A DNA stretch of 64,000 nucleotides. It comes from Streptomyces sp. NBC_01264. GTDB taxonomy: Bacteria > Actinomycetota > Actinomycetes > Streptomycetales > Streptomycetaceae. Location of the stretch: positions 3,472,001 to 3,536,000 of the forward strand of contig NZ_JAPEOX010000001.1 in assembly GCF_026340675.1 (NCBI RefSeq). The letters are read 5' to 3'. Under the pieces are notes generated by a model, which was not told the DNA's origin, did no database searches, and saw nothing but the letters and a program-made list of their open reading frames with translations. Of this stretch, positions 19,336 to 27,894 are shown in pieces; position 1 is the stretch's first letter; each line of letters opens with the position of its first letter. The position numbers and the translations under genes are program-made.

Positions 19336-20391
19336 ATGGATGCCTTCTTCGCCCCCCGCCACCCCGTCTTCTGCACCGTGGTGCCGCCGCACCTCCTGGA
19401 CAAGATCGCCCGGTCCGAGGACCCCGCCCGGGCCGCCGCCGCCCGGCGGACCCTCGAGCTGGACGCCTCCCACCGGGTGCGGCGGCTGATGGCGGTGCTC
19501 CCGCCCGCCGGGGAAACACCGTCCGAGAACCCCGAGCGGACCATCTACGACGCCCAGCACCGGACCCGGCTGCCCGGGACGAAGGTGCGCGGCGAGGGTG
19601 AGGACGCCGGCCAGGACGCCAGCGTCAACCGCGCCTACGCCGGGCTCGGGGCCACCTTCGAGCTCTTCTTCAAGGCCTTCGGCCGCCACTCCATCGACGA
19701 CGCCGGCCTGCCGCTGAACGCCAGCGTCCATTACGACCGGCTGTACAACAACGCCTTCTGGGACGGCAGCCAGATGGTGTTCGGCGACGGCGACGGCGAC
19801 CTCTTCCTCGACTTCACCGTCTCCGTGGACGTCATCGGGCACGAACTGGCCCACGGCGTCACCCAGCACACCGCCGATCTGGAGTACTACGGCCAGTCCG
19901 GCGCGCTCAACGAGTCCATGTCCGATGTCTTCGGCTCCCTCATCAAGCAGTACTCCCTGGACCAGACGGCCGGGGACGCCGACTGGCTGATCGGTGCCGG
20001 GCTGCTCGGGCCCTCCGTGGACAGCGGATTCGCCCTGCGGTCGATGAAGGCGCCCGGGACGGCGTACGAGGACGACGAGCTCGGCAAGGACCCGCAGCCC
20101 GCGACGATGGACGACTACGTCCGCACCTCCCGCGACAACGGCGGGGTGCACATCAACTCCGGCATCCCCAACCACGCCTTCTACCTCGTGGCCACCGAGC
20201 TCGGCGGCAAGGCCTGGGAGCGGGCCGGGCGGATCTGGTACGACACCCTGACCGGCGGGGAGCTGGGCCCGAAGGCGGACTTCGCCCGGTTCGCCGCCCT
20301 GACGACCGCCGCGGCCGTCACCCGGTACGGCGACGGCGGCGCGGAACACCAGGCGCTGCAGAAGGCGTGGTCGGCGGTCGGCTTGGGTTAG
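19336..20391 (+). CDS. Protealysin-like M4 metalloprotease
   Basis: A 351-residue thermolysin-family zinc protease without a signal peptide or long propeptide. VIGHELAHGVTQH supplies the two zinc His and the catalytic Glu (about 169-173), and NESMSDVFG the third ligand Glu193. The proton-donor region is DNGGVHINSGIPNHAFY. A short N-terminal part (residues 1-50, with PPHLLDKIA) matches the protealysin-type propeptide. The next gene encodes an emfourin inhibitor, the known partner of such proteases. A CACATT hexamer 7 bases before the ATG suggests a leaderless mRNA. How it would leave the cell, if it does, is not apparent. Confidence 0.94.
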   Translation: MDAFFAPRHPVFCTVVPPHLLDKIARSEDPARAAAARRTLELDASHRVRRLMAVLPPAGETPSENPERTIYDAQHRTRLPGTKVRGEGEDAGQDASVNRAYAGLGATFELFFKAFGRHSIDDAGLPLNASVHYDRLYNNAFWDGSQMVFGDGDGDLFLDFTVSVDVIGHELAHGVTQHTADLEYYGQSGALNESMSDVFGSLIKQYSLDQTAGDADWLIGAGLLGPSVDSGFALRSMKAPGTAYEDDELGKDPQPATMDDYVRTSRDNGGVHINSGIPNHAFYLVATELGGKAWERAGRIWYDTLTGGELGPKADFARFAALTTAAAVTRYGDGGAEHQALQKAWSAVGLG

Positions 20392-20415
20392 CGGACGCCG
20401 GGTAGAAGGGCGGTC

Positions 20416-20685
20416 ATGCGGATTCAGGTGGTGCGGACGGGCGGCTTCGCGGGGATCGAGCGGCGGGGCGAGGTGGACACCTCGTGCCTGCCCGACGCGG
20501 ACGAGTGGCAGGCGCTGGCCCAGCTGGCCCTGCGGCCCGTTCCGCCGGGGGATCCGGCGGACCGAGTCCGGGACGGATTCTCGTACCGGATCACGGTGGA
20601 CGGGCGGACGGTGCTCTGCCAGGAGCCGAACCTGTCGGAGGCCCAGCGCTCGCTGATCTCGCGCGTGCTGAAAGAAGGTGCCTGA
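20416..20685 (+). CDS. Emfourin-like protease inhibitor
   Basis: An 89-residue protein beginning MRIQVVRTGGFAGIERRGEV. The GGFAG segment near the N-terminus and the overall length match the protealysin inhibitor emfourin. It lies 24 bases after the M4 protease gene in the same direction, the conserved protease-inhibitor arrangement. It probably keeps the protease inactive in the cytoplasm. TAGAAG lies 7 bases before the ATG, so it may also have its own promoter. Confidence 0.85.
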   Translation: MRIQVVRTGGFAGIERRGEVDTSCLPDADEWQALAQLALRPVPPGDPADRVRDGFSYRITVDGRTVLCQEPNLSEAQRSLISRVLKEGA

Positions 20686-20712
20686 TCGCGGTGTCCTTGC
20701 TTGGATGGCCGG

Positions 20713-21534
20713 ATGATCACCCCTTCCGACCACCTGCCCGAGCTTGAGCGCTACTACGACGCGGCCCCCCGGGCCGGCGGGGCGCGGGCCGAGGACTTCG
20801 GCCCGCTGACCCTGTTCGTCCAGGAGGGCGAGGGCTGGCCCTACTACGCGCGGCCCGCCCTCGGCGGCGCCCGCGCCGAGGGCGTCTCGGTGGCCGACAT
20901 GGAGCGGGTGCTGGCCCGGCAGCGGGAGCTGAAGGTACCCGAGGCCTTCGAGTGGGTGGCCGAAACCACCCCCTCCCTACGGGCCGCCGCGGAGGCGGCC
21001 GGGCTGACCGTGCACGCGCATCCGCTGATGGTGCTCGACCCCGCGGCGGTACGGCTCCCCGCGCATCCGGACGTACGCGTACTCGGCGCGGCCGACCCGC
21101 TGCTACGCCCGGCCGTGACGGTGCCGATGCTGGCCTTCGCCGCTCCCGGCACGGCCGTGGGCGAGGCGGGCCCGGCTGAACTGGCGATCGCGGAGCGGGA
21201 CCCGGCCTCGGAGGGCCGCCGGATCCGGGTCGCCGGGATGATCGAGTCGGGCCGCACCGCCCTGGCGGCGGCCGTGCGCGACGGCGCGGTCCTGTGCTCC
21301 GGCCAGTACATCCCGGTCGGCGACGTCGCCGAGGTGGTCGGTGTCGGCACCCTCCCCTCGGCCCGCCGCCAGGGCCTGGCCCTCGCGGTGACGGCCGCCC
21401 TGGTCGCCGACGCCCTGGACCGCGGAGCCCGCACGGTCTTCCTCTCGGCGGGCGACGAGGACGTGGCCCGCCTCTACGCCCGCCTCGGCTTCCGCTCCGC
21501 GGGCACGGCCCTGATCGCGGACCGGCCGCTGTGA
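20713..21534 (+). CDS. GNAT family N-acetyltransferase
   Basis: A 273-residue protein with a C-terminal GNAT domain. The acetyl-CoA motif region reads VVGVGTLPSARRQGLALAVTAALVADA, followed by VFLSAGDEDVARLYARLGF. The N-terminal half (about 1-130) is a second, divergent domain. TTGGAT lies 6 bases before the ATG. Its TGA overlaps the GTG of the SUKH-like gene (GTGA), so the two are coupled. The acetyl acceptor is unknown. Confidence 0.85.
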   Translation: MITPSDHLPELERYYDAAPRAGGARAEDFGPLTLFVQEGEGWPYYARPALGGARAEGVSVADMERVLARQRELKVPEAFEWVAETTPSLRAAAEAAGLTVHAHPLMVLDPAAVRLPAHPDVRVLGAADPLLRPAVTVPMLAFAAPGTAVGEAGPAELAIAERDPASEGRRIRVAGMIESGRTALAAAVRDGAVLCSGQYIPVGDVAEVVGVGTLPSARRQGLALAVTAALVADALDRGARTVFLSAGDEDVARLYARLGFRSAGTALIADRPL

Positions 21535-22193
21535 TCCGCCGGCTGCTGGTCCGCGGCCTCACGCGGCCGCGGGGCCCGGCCCCGGGAAGGTCCGCCGCTC
21601 CCCCGCCGCCGGACCACCCGCCGCTGACCGGGGCCGAGGTGGACCGGGCGGAGACGGAGCTCGGCGTCCGCTTCCCGTCCGCGTACCGCTCGTACCTCCT
21701 CGACGTGAGCGCGGGCGGCCCGCTGCACCGGCTGGAGCGGGGCCCGGACGGCTGGTGGTGGGCGGGGAACCAGGACACGCGGCGCGATCTGCTGCCCCTG
21801 CCCTTCCCGCACCCCGATTCCTACGTCGAGGCGGATGCGGCGCTGTGGGAGCGGTGGCCGCGCGAGGAGGACTTCCCCGACGAGGCCGCCTGCCGGGCGG
21901 CCCGGCAGGCCTGGAACGAGACCGAGGGCGACGAGTTCGAGGACCGCAAGACGGCCGGCGCCGTGGTGCTGCGGGACAACGGCTGCGGCTTCGCCACGCT
22001 GCTCGCGCTGACGGGGCCGCTGGCCGGCACCGTGTGGTGGGACGGCCGGGCCACCTGCGGGCTGATCGTGCCGCTGTCCCTGGACCACCCGGGCGGCGGG
22101 GCGCCGCTGACCTTCGGGCAGTGGCGGGAGCGCGGCCTGGGCGACCTCTCTGACCTGCTGCCCCCGGACTGGGGGCGTCCCGCGCAATTCTGA
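21531..22193 (+). CDS. SMI1/KNR4 (SUKH) family protein
   Basis: A 220-residue protein. The SUKH hallmark is LTGAEVDRAETELGVRFPSAYRSYLLDVSAGG at about residues 28-60, with the conserved G(C)GF segment in RDNGCGFATLLALTG later. Proteins of this superfamily are frequent immunity proteins of toxin systems but also occur alone. No toxin gene is evident beside it. The GTG start overlaps the GNAT stop by 4 bases. Confidence 0.8.
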   Translation: MIRRLLVRGLTRPRGPAPGRSAAPPPPDHPPLTGAEVDRAETELGVRFPSAYRSYLLDVSAGGPLHRLERGPDGWWWAGNQDTRRDLLPLPFPHPDSYVEADAALWERWPREEDFPDEAACRAARQAWNETEGDEFEDRKTAGAVVLRDNGCGFATLLALTGPLAGTVWWDGRATCGLIVPLSLDHPGGGAPLTFGQWRERGLGDLSDLLPPDWGRPAQF

Positions 22194-22300
22194 GGCTGTT
22201 GTTTTGCGGGAACGGCAAGGTCGCTTGGCCGGGGCGGAGGTCGGGGCGGAGCATCGGAGGCGCGGGCACCCGTACCCGTATCGACCGGAAAGAGACCGAA

Positions 22301-22966
22301 ATGGCGCACGCGCACGACCAGACCCCCCACGCCCCCTCCCCCGAGACCGACTTCGCGGGCGAGGAGTTCTGGGACTCCCGCTACCGCGAGAGCCACAGGA
22401 TCTGGAGCGGCGACGCCAACGCCGTACTGGCCCGGGAGGCCGCCCAGCTCACTCCCGGCAGGGCCCTGGACCTGGGCTGTGGAGAGGGCGGCGACGCCGT
22501 GTGGCTCGCGCGGCAGGGGTGGCACGTGACGGGGACGGATATCTCCGGGGTCGCCCTGGAGCGGGCCGCGGTCCACGCCGCCGAGGCCGGGGTCGCGGAC
22601 CGCACCGCCTGGGAGCGGCACGACCTCGCGGAGTCCTTCCCGGCGGGCGCGTACGACCTGGTCTCCGCGTGCTTCCTGCACACCTTCGGGGAGTTCCCGC
22701 GCGACCGGATCCTGCGCCGGGCCGCCGCGGCCGTGGCCCCCGGCGGGATCCTGCTCGTCGTCGGGCACGCGGGCTGGGCGTCCTGGCAGGAGGACCGCCC
22801 GGAGGTGGACTTCCCGACCCCGGACGATGTCCTCGCCCAGCTGGAACTGGAGGCCGGTGCCTGGGAGGTCCTGCTGGCGGAGGAACACGTACGGGCCCAG
22901 AACCAGCCTGACGGCCGGCCCGGGACCCGTACGGACAATGCGGTGAAGGTGCGCCGGCTTCCGTAG
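22301..22966 (+). CDS. Class I SAM-dependent methyltransferase
   Basis: A 221-residue methyltransferase. FAGEEFWDSRYRES starts the domain, and the SAM-binding motif I is ALDLGCGEGGDAVWLARQGW, followed by GTDISGVALERA. Its closest look is the thiopurine/TehB-like group acting on small molecules, but the substrate is not identifiable. The ATG has a purine-rich GAAAGAGA just upstream. It is convergent with era, whose stop lies 11 bases away. Confidence 0.85.
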   Translation: MAHAHDQTPHAPSPETDFAGEEFWDSRYRESHRIWSGDANAVLAREAAQLTPGRALDLGCGEGGDAVWLARQGWHVTGTDISGVALERAAVHAAEAGVADRTAWERHDLAESFPAGAYDLVSACFLHTFGEFPRDRILRRAAAAVAPGGILLVVGHAGWASWQEDRPEVDFPTPDDVLAQLELEAGAWEVLLAEEHVRAQNQPDGRPGTRTDNAVKVRRLP

Positions 22967-22976
22967 AAGCCTGCTG

Positions 22977-23918
22977 CTAGAACCCCAGCTTGCGCAGCTG
23001 CTTGGGGTCGCGCTGCCAGTCCTTGGCGACCTTCACGTGCAGGTCGAGGAAGACCGGGGTGCCGAGCAGCGCCTCGATGTGCTTGCGCGACTTCATCCCG
23101 ACCTCCTTCAGGCGGGCGCCCTTCGGGCCGATGATGATGCCCTTCTGGCTCGGCCGCTCGATGTAGAGGTTGGCGTGGATGTCCAGCAGCGGGCGGTCCG
23201 CCGGGCGGTTCTCCCGGGGGATCATCTCCTCGACGACCACGGCGATGGAGTGCGGGAGCTCGTCCCGTACGCCCTCCAGCGCGGCCTCGCGGATCAGCTC
23301 CGCCACCATCACCATCTCGGGCTCGTCGGTGAGGTCGCCCTCCGGGTACAGCGGCGGGCTCTTGGGCAGCATCGGCGCGATCAGGTCCGCCAGCAGCTGG
23401 ACCTGGGTGTCGCCGACCGCCGAGACGGGAACGATCTCGGCCCACTCGAAGCCGAGCTCCTCGGCGAGCTGGTGCACGGCGATGAGCTGCTCGCCCACCA
23501 CCTTGGACTCGACGAGGTCGGTCTTGGTGATGATCGCGATCTTGGGGGTCTTCTTGATCCCCGCGAGCTCCTTGACGATGAACTTGTCACCGGGGCCGAG
23601 CTTCTGGTCCGCGGGCAGGCAGAAGCCGATCACGTCGACCTCGGACCAGGTCGCGCGCACGACGTCGTTGAGGCGCTCGCCGAGCAGGGTGCGCGGCTTG
23701 TGGAGGCCGGGCGTGTCGACCAGGACGAGCTGGGCGTCGGGACGGTGCACGATGCCGCGGACCGTGTGGCGGGTGGTCTGCGGCCGGTTGGAGGTGATCG
23801 CGACCTTGGTACCCACGAGCGCGTTGGTCAGGGTCGACTTCCCCGCGTTGGGACGGCCGACGAAGCATGCGAAGCCCGCACGGTGCGGGCTGGTGGTCTC
23901 GGGGGAACGATCGCTCAT
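22977..23918 (-). CDS. era: GTPase Era
   Basis: A 313-residue essential GTPase for 30S subunit maturation. G1 is GRPNAGKST, G3 DTPGLH and G4 TKTD. The C-terminal KH domain contains IIGPKGARLKEVG. ATG 23918 fits homologues that start just before HRAGFACFVGRPNAGKS, with GGGGAG about 10 bases upstream. The reading frame is open upstream through the DUF916-like gene without a stop, so an Era with a long N-terminal extension is formally possible. Confidence 0.96.
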   Translation of the reverse strand: MSDRSPETTSPHRAGFACFVGRPNAGKSTLTNALVGTKVAITSNRPQTTRHTVRGIVHRPDAQLVLVDTPGLHKPRTLLGERLNDVVRATWSEVDVIGFCLPADQKLGPGDKFIVKELAGIKKTPKIAIITKTDLVESKVVGEQLIAVHQLAEELGFEWAEIVPVSAVGDTQVQLLADLIAPMLPKSPPLYPEGDLTDEPEMVMVAELIREAALEGVRDELPHSIAVVVEEMIPRENRPADRPLLDIHANLYIERPSQKGIIIGPKGARLKEVGMKSRKHIEALLGTPVFLDLHVKVAKDWQRDPKQLRKLGF

Positions 23919-24827
23919 ACGGGCCATTCTCCCCGATGCGGCTCCCAGCGCCGACCAGGCCGCCGCGACGAGGGCCGATGCGGCCGCCAGCAGGCCGTTC
24001 AGGGCGGGGTGCGCGGCGTGTCCGGTGGTGGCCTCGGCCGCCGTGCCGTCGGCCCGGGCCACCACCGCGACCTGGGCCCATTCCAGGGCGGGCGGGTCCG
24101 CCCACCGCGCGGTGAGCCGGACCCGCTGGCCGGGCAGCAGCTCGGCGGGCAGGCCGGTCAGGGGGCGGGAGAGCAGTCCCCGGCCCAGCGCCCCGGAGGC
24201 GGTCAGGGTGGCGCGGGGGCGCAGGGTGACGTTGCCGAGGTTGTGGAGCGTGTACGAGACCTCCGCGCCGGCCGCGCCGCGACGGACGGTGCGGAGTTCC
24301 TCGACGGCCAGGGCGGGGGCGGTGGGACCGGTCACCCGGAGGTAGACGCGGGCGGCGACGGCCTGCTGGATCCCTATCCCCTGAGTGGCGGCGCCCGGCC
24401 GGTCCTCCAGGGCGACGACGGCTCCGGGGTGGTCCCCGGGTTCGGCCCGGTCGGGGACGGTGAGGGTGAAGCCGACGTCGACGGCCGTCTTCGCCGGGAC
24501 GGTGATCCGCTCCCGCGCCAGCGCCGTCCAGGCACCCGTGGCGGTGCGCGGCTCCTCGGGCCCGCGCAGGGCGAAGCCGCCGTCTCGGGCGGTGTTGTAG
24601 GCGTCGGCGGCGTAGAGGCGGAAGGTGCGGGGGCGGTCGGTGCGGTTGGCGATGGTCACGGAGTCGGTGACGCGCTGGCCGGGGGCGGCGGCGAGGTAGA
24701 AGTACGGGCGCTGCCCGAGGGTGTTGGCGGCGGGCAGCACGGACCACTGCCCGTTGTCGGCGGCCCTGGCCGTCCCGGCCCCGCCGAGCAGGATCCCGAG
24801 CCCCACGAGCAGGGCGGCGACCGCCAC
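23919..24827 (-). CDS. DUF916-like (WxL-type peptidoglycan domain) surface protein, no stop of its own
   Basis: About 303 codons. A hydrophobic signal segment (VAALLVGLGILLGGAGTARA) is followed by a beta-rich domain with RPYFYLAAAPGQRVTDSVTIANRTDRP and RTFRLYAADAYNT, typical of the DUF916 family. A weak hydrophobic segment (LNGLLAAASALVAAAW) near the end would be the membrane anchor. There is no stop: the frame passes directly into era. GTG 24827 is the best in-frame start but lacks a basic n-region. A basic stretch, MHATTAPQARKPRRPW, lies upstream in another frame, suggesting a second frameshift. It probably works with the WxL-like protein at 25232-26710. Confidence 0.6.
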
Positions 24828-25018
24828 CCCGACCGGACGGCGCCATGCGTGCGGGGCCGGGGCCCGGGCCGGGGCCAGGGCCTGCGCGGCTTGCGCGCCT
24901 GCGGGGCGGTGGTGGCGTGCATGTGCGGGGAGGCCCCGGGGGGTTCCTCTCCCCGCCCCGCCCTTCCCCTGTTCCCCGGGCTGCGCCCGGACCCCCCTGG
25001 GGCTCCGCCCCAGACCCC

Positions 25019-25106
25019 GCTCCTCAAACGCCGGAGGGGCTGGATGTGGCCGGGCTGGATGTGGCCGACGCCGGCGAAAATTCAGCCCCTCCGGCGTTTG
25101 AGGAGC
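25019..25106. repeat. Inverted pair of the dispersed intergenic repeat
   Basis: A 24-bp arm at 25019-25042, containing TCCTCAAACGCCGGAGGGG, is perfectly inverted at 25083-25106. Between them a 15-bp unit GGGCTGGATGTGGCC is repeated in tandem (25037-25051 and 25052-25066). The gap from 24828 to 25231 otherwise holds GC-rich spacer with no gene. It may act as a terminator for the WxL-like gene. Confidence 0.9.
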
Positions 25107-25231
25107 TGGGGTCCGGGGGCTGGCCCCCGGGAACGGGTCCGGGGCGGAGCCCCGGGGAACGGGCGAAGGGCGGGTAGGGGACTTCGCACCGCGCAGCGGC
25201 ACACGGGGGGCTGCGGCGAGGCCGGGCCCGG

Positions 25232-26710
25232 TCACGACAACGTCAGCGTCAGCACCGCCGTGTACGCACCCGGCGGGGTGTACGGGGGCACCTGGAGGGT
25301 GACGCCCGCGTCGACGGTGAAGGTGCCGCCCACGAGCGCCGCGTCACCGGTGGAGGCCAGCACCGCGCCATCGGGCCCGACGGTGCCCGCGCTGCCCGGC
25401 GCACACACGCTGGGGCTGCCGGCCGCGGCCACGCACGTCGGGGTCCAGCTCAGGGAGGCGCCCGGGATCCGGAGCCCGCCGGCGCCCGTGAAATCGGTGA
25501 CCTTGCCGATCAGGGACCACCCGGCCGGCCCGCCGCGGGCGTCCTTGACGGTGACGGTGCCGATCCGGCCGGCCGCCGCGCCCCCGTCCCCGTACGGGAC
25601 CGCGGCCAGGGTCACCGCGTCGCCCTGCTGGGTCATGCCGAGCTCGCCCGGCTCCACGACCGCCGTCACCGTCTGGCTGCCCGGCGGCAGCGGGGCGGCG
25701 ACGATCACCGTGTACGCGGCCGGGCCGGATCCGAGCTCCGGGGTCCAGGCGGCGCCCTCGTACGCCACGACGGCGGTGGTCGCCCGGTCCGTGACCGGCA
25801 GCTCCGCGAGGACCACGCCGAGCTCGTCGGCCTTGGCGATGACCCGGTCGGCGGTCTCCGCCGTGCCCGCCCGGCCCGCCACGGTCACCTCCGCGCCGGG
25901 GAGGAAGCCGGCTCCGGTGACCTTGACCTTGGCGCCCGGGCCGCCCGCGGCCGTGCCGAGCGCGACGGCGCGCACGTTGGCCGCCGGCAGCGGGCTCGCG
26001 GTGATCCGCTGCGCCACCGGGGCTCCGCCGGGGAGCGGCGCCGGCAGCGGCAGCGCCCCCGGCGACGACGGGGCCGACGGGACCGCAGACGCGGACGCCG
26101 ATGCCGAAGCCGAGGCCGACACAGAAGGCCGCGGATCCGGATCCGGCCCCGCCTCCCCGCCCCCGGCGACCGCGCACACGGTGTCGAGTTCGAGGAGGTG
26201 ACCGGTGTGCAAGGTGTAGCCGCCCGGGGCCAGGGTGATCTCGCCGGGAGCGGTGACGGTGAAGGTGCCGGTCATGGTGACGGCGGGCAGCGCCCCGCCC
26301 ACCTCGACGGGGTCGTTGCGCTTGGCTCCGACGACGGTGACCTCGCCCTGCTGTGCGCCTCCGAGGACGATCCGCCCCGTCGGGGTGAGGACGTCACCGG
26401 GCAGCGCGACGGCGAGCGGGTTCACGGCGGGGGTCCGGGCCACCTGGTAGGTGACGGTGACGGTGTCGCCCACGCGCGGCGTCAGGTCGTCCACGGTGAC
26501 CCGGGCGGTGGTGGGCCCGTCGGCCGGTGGCAGTCCGGCCTCCTGGGGCGGCAGGCAGTGCGTCGGGAACTCGACCTGCCCGGGCGGCGTCTCCCCCTCC
26601 GCGGCCGCGGGTGCGCTCAGCGCGCCCCCGGTCGCCGCGGCCAGTACCGCCATGCCGACGGCCGCCGACCATCCTCTGTGCCGCGCCGTTATTCGCGCCG
26701 AAGTCCGCAC
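25232..26710 (-). CDS. Secreted WxL-like beta-sandwich protein
   Basis: A 492-residue exported protein. Signal peptide: basic MRTSARITARHRGW, then a hydrophobic core and a cleavage region around SAPAAAEG. Several immunoglobulin-like beta domains follow, with a Ser/Ala linker ([17 protein letters not shown]) near residues 205-220. The C-terminal third, with AGWSLIGKVTDFTGAGG and IPGASLSWTPTC, resembles the WxL surface-binding domain. AGGGGGC lies about 7 bases before the GTG. WxL and DUF916 proteins pair in Gram-positive surface loci, which supports a joint role with the gene downstream. The ligand is unknown. Confidence 0.72.
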   Translation of the reverse strand: MRTSARITARHRGWSAAVGMAVLAAATGGALSAPAAAEGETPPGQVEFPTHCLPPQEAGLPPADGPTTARVTVDDLTPRVGDTVTVTYQVARTPAVNPLAVALPGDVLTPTGRIVLGGAQQGEVTVVGAKRNDPVEVGGALPAVTMTGTFTVTAPGEITLAPGGYTLHTGHLLELDTVCAVAGGGEAGPDPDPRPSVSASASASASASAVPSAPSSPGALPLPAPLPGGAPVAQRITASPLPAANVRAVALGTAAGGPGAKVKVTGAGFLPGAEVTVAGRAGTAETADRVIAKADELGVVLAELPVTDRATTAVVAYEGAAWTPELGSGPAAYTVIVAAPLPPGSQTVTAVVEPGELGMTQQGDAVTLAAVPYGDGGAAAGRIGTVTVKDARGGPAGWSLIGKVTDFTGAGGLRIPGASLSWTPTCVAAAGSPSVCAPGSAGTVGPDGAVLASTGDAALVGGTFTVDAGVTLQVPPYTPPGAYTAVLTLTLS

Positions 26711-26773
26711 CGACCGCCCCCTGGGATCCCGTACCCCGCCAGGGGGCCATTCACGAGCGGGCGGGGGGATAAG

Positions 26774-27823
26774 TCAATGCACGGACCCGGCAGCAACTGA
26801 TGTCCCATCAGGAGATGGCAGGGTGGCTCCCGGTGCGGCCGCCCTGAAGGTCCGCCGGTAGGCCGTCGGGCTCACGCCGAGCGCCGCCTGGACGTGCTTG
26901 CGCAGGGACTGCGCTGTCCCGAAGCCCGCCTCCCGGGCCACGTGTTCCATGGGCAGATCGGTCTGCTCCAGCAGGGCCCGGGCCCGCTCCACCCGCTGCC
27001 CGACGATCCATTCGCCCGGGCTGAGCCCCGATTCCTCGCGGAACCTGCGCGTGAAGGTCCGTACCGACATGGCCTCCTGCCGGGCCAGGTCGGTCAGCCG
27101 CAGCGGTTCGTGCAGCCGGTCCAGTACCCAGGCGCGGGCCGCGGTGGTGGCCGACCGCTGCGGCTGCGGCACCGGGCGCTCGATGAACTGGGCCTGCCCG
27201 CCCTCGCGGTGCGGCGGTACGACGGTGCGCCGGGCCACGTCGTTGGCGACGGCAGCGCCGTGGTCGCGGCGCACGATGTGCAGGCACAGGTCGATCCCGG
27301 CGGCGACTCCGGCGGAGGTGAGCACGTCCCCGTCATCGGTGTAGAGCACGCCCGGGTCGACCAGGACGGCCGGGAAGGTCCGCTGGAAGTGCTCGGCGGA
27401 GGACCAGTGGGTGGTGGCCCGGCGGCCGTCCAGGTACCCGGCGGCGGCCAGGACGTAGCCGCCGGTGCAGATGGAGACGAGCCTGGTGCCCGGCCTGATG
27501 TGGGCGAGGGCCGCCGCCAGTTCGGGGGTGAGCCGGCCCTCGTCGTGGACGGGGCCCAGCTCGTAGGAGGCGGGGACCACCACCGTGTCGGCCGTGGCCA
27601 GTAGTTCGGGGCCGTGCTCGACGTGGACGTCGAAGTCGGCGTCCGTGGGGACCCGGCCGGGGGCGAGCCCGCAGGTGACGATCTCGTACAGCGGCCGCCC
27701 GGCGGCATCCTTCGCCCGCCCGAAGATCCGGTGCGGGATCCCGAGCTCGAAGGGCAGCAGCCCGGCGAGGGCGAGTACGACGACACGGTGGACGCGGGGG
27801 ACACGGTGCGCGCGGGGCTCCAT
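26774..27823 (-). CDS. GlxA-type AraC family regulator
   Basis: A 349-residue activator. The N-terminal half is a DJ-1/PfpI (amidotransferase-like) domain beginning HRVVVLALAGLLPFELGIPHRIFG, with SICTGGYVLAAAG at the nucleophile-elbow position. The C-terminal half is an AraC DNA-binding domain with two HTH (MSVRTFTRRFREESGLSPGEW and PMEHVAREAGFGTAQSLRKHV). It is divergent from the MFS gene at 27895 with 71 bases between, so that transporter is its likely target. Confidence 0.9.
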   Translation of the reverse strand: MEPRAHRVPRVHRVVVLALAGLLPFELGIPHRIFGRAKDAAGRPLYEIVTCGLAPGRVPTDADFDVHVEHGPELLATADTVVVPASYELGPVHDEGRLTPELAAALAHIRPGTRLVSICTGGYVLAAAGYLDGRRATTHWSSAEHFQRTFPAVLVDPGVLYTDDGDVLTSAGVAAGIDLCLHIVRRDHGAAVANDVARRTVVPPHREGGQAQFIERPVPQPQRSATTAARAWVLDRLHEPLRLTDLARQEAMSVRTFTRRFREESGLSPGEWIVGQRVERARALLEQTDLPMEHVAREAGFGTAQSLRKHVQAALGVSPTAYRRTFRAAAPGATLPSPDGTSVAAGSVH

Positions 27824-27894
27824 GGCCCGATCATATCGAAGGGTGTCGGTCAGGCCACTGTCGTAGGGGTCCCCGGCGGCCGGAAACTGTCGAC

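Noticed and set aside
23037..26201. A plus-strand open frame of more than 1000 codons opposite era, the DUF916-like and WxL-like genes
   Set aside because: It is antisense to well-supported genes and its product has no domain. Long open antisense frames are expected at this GC content.
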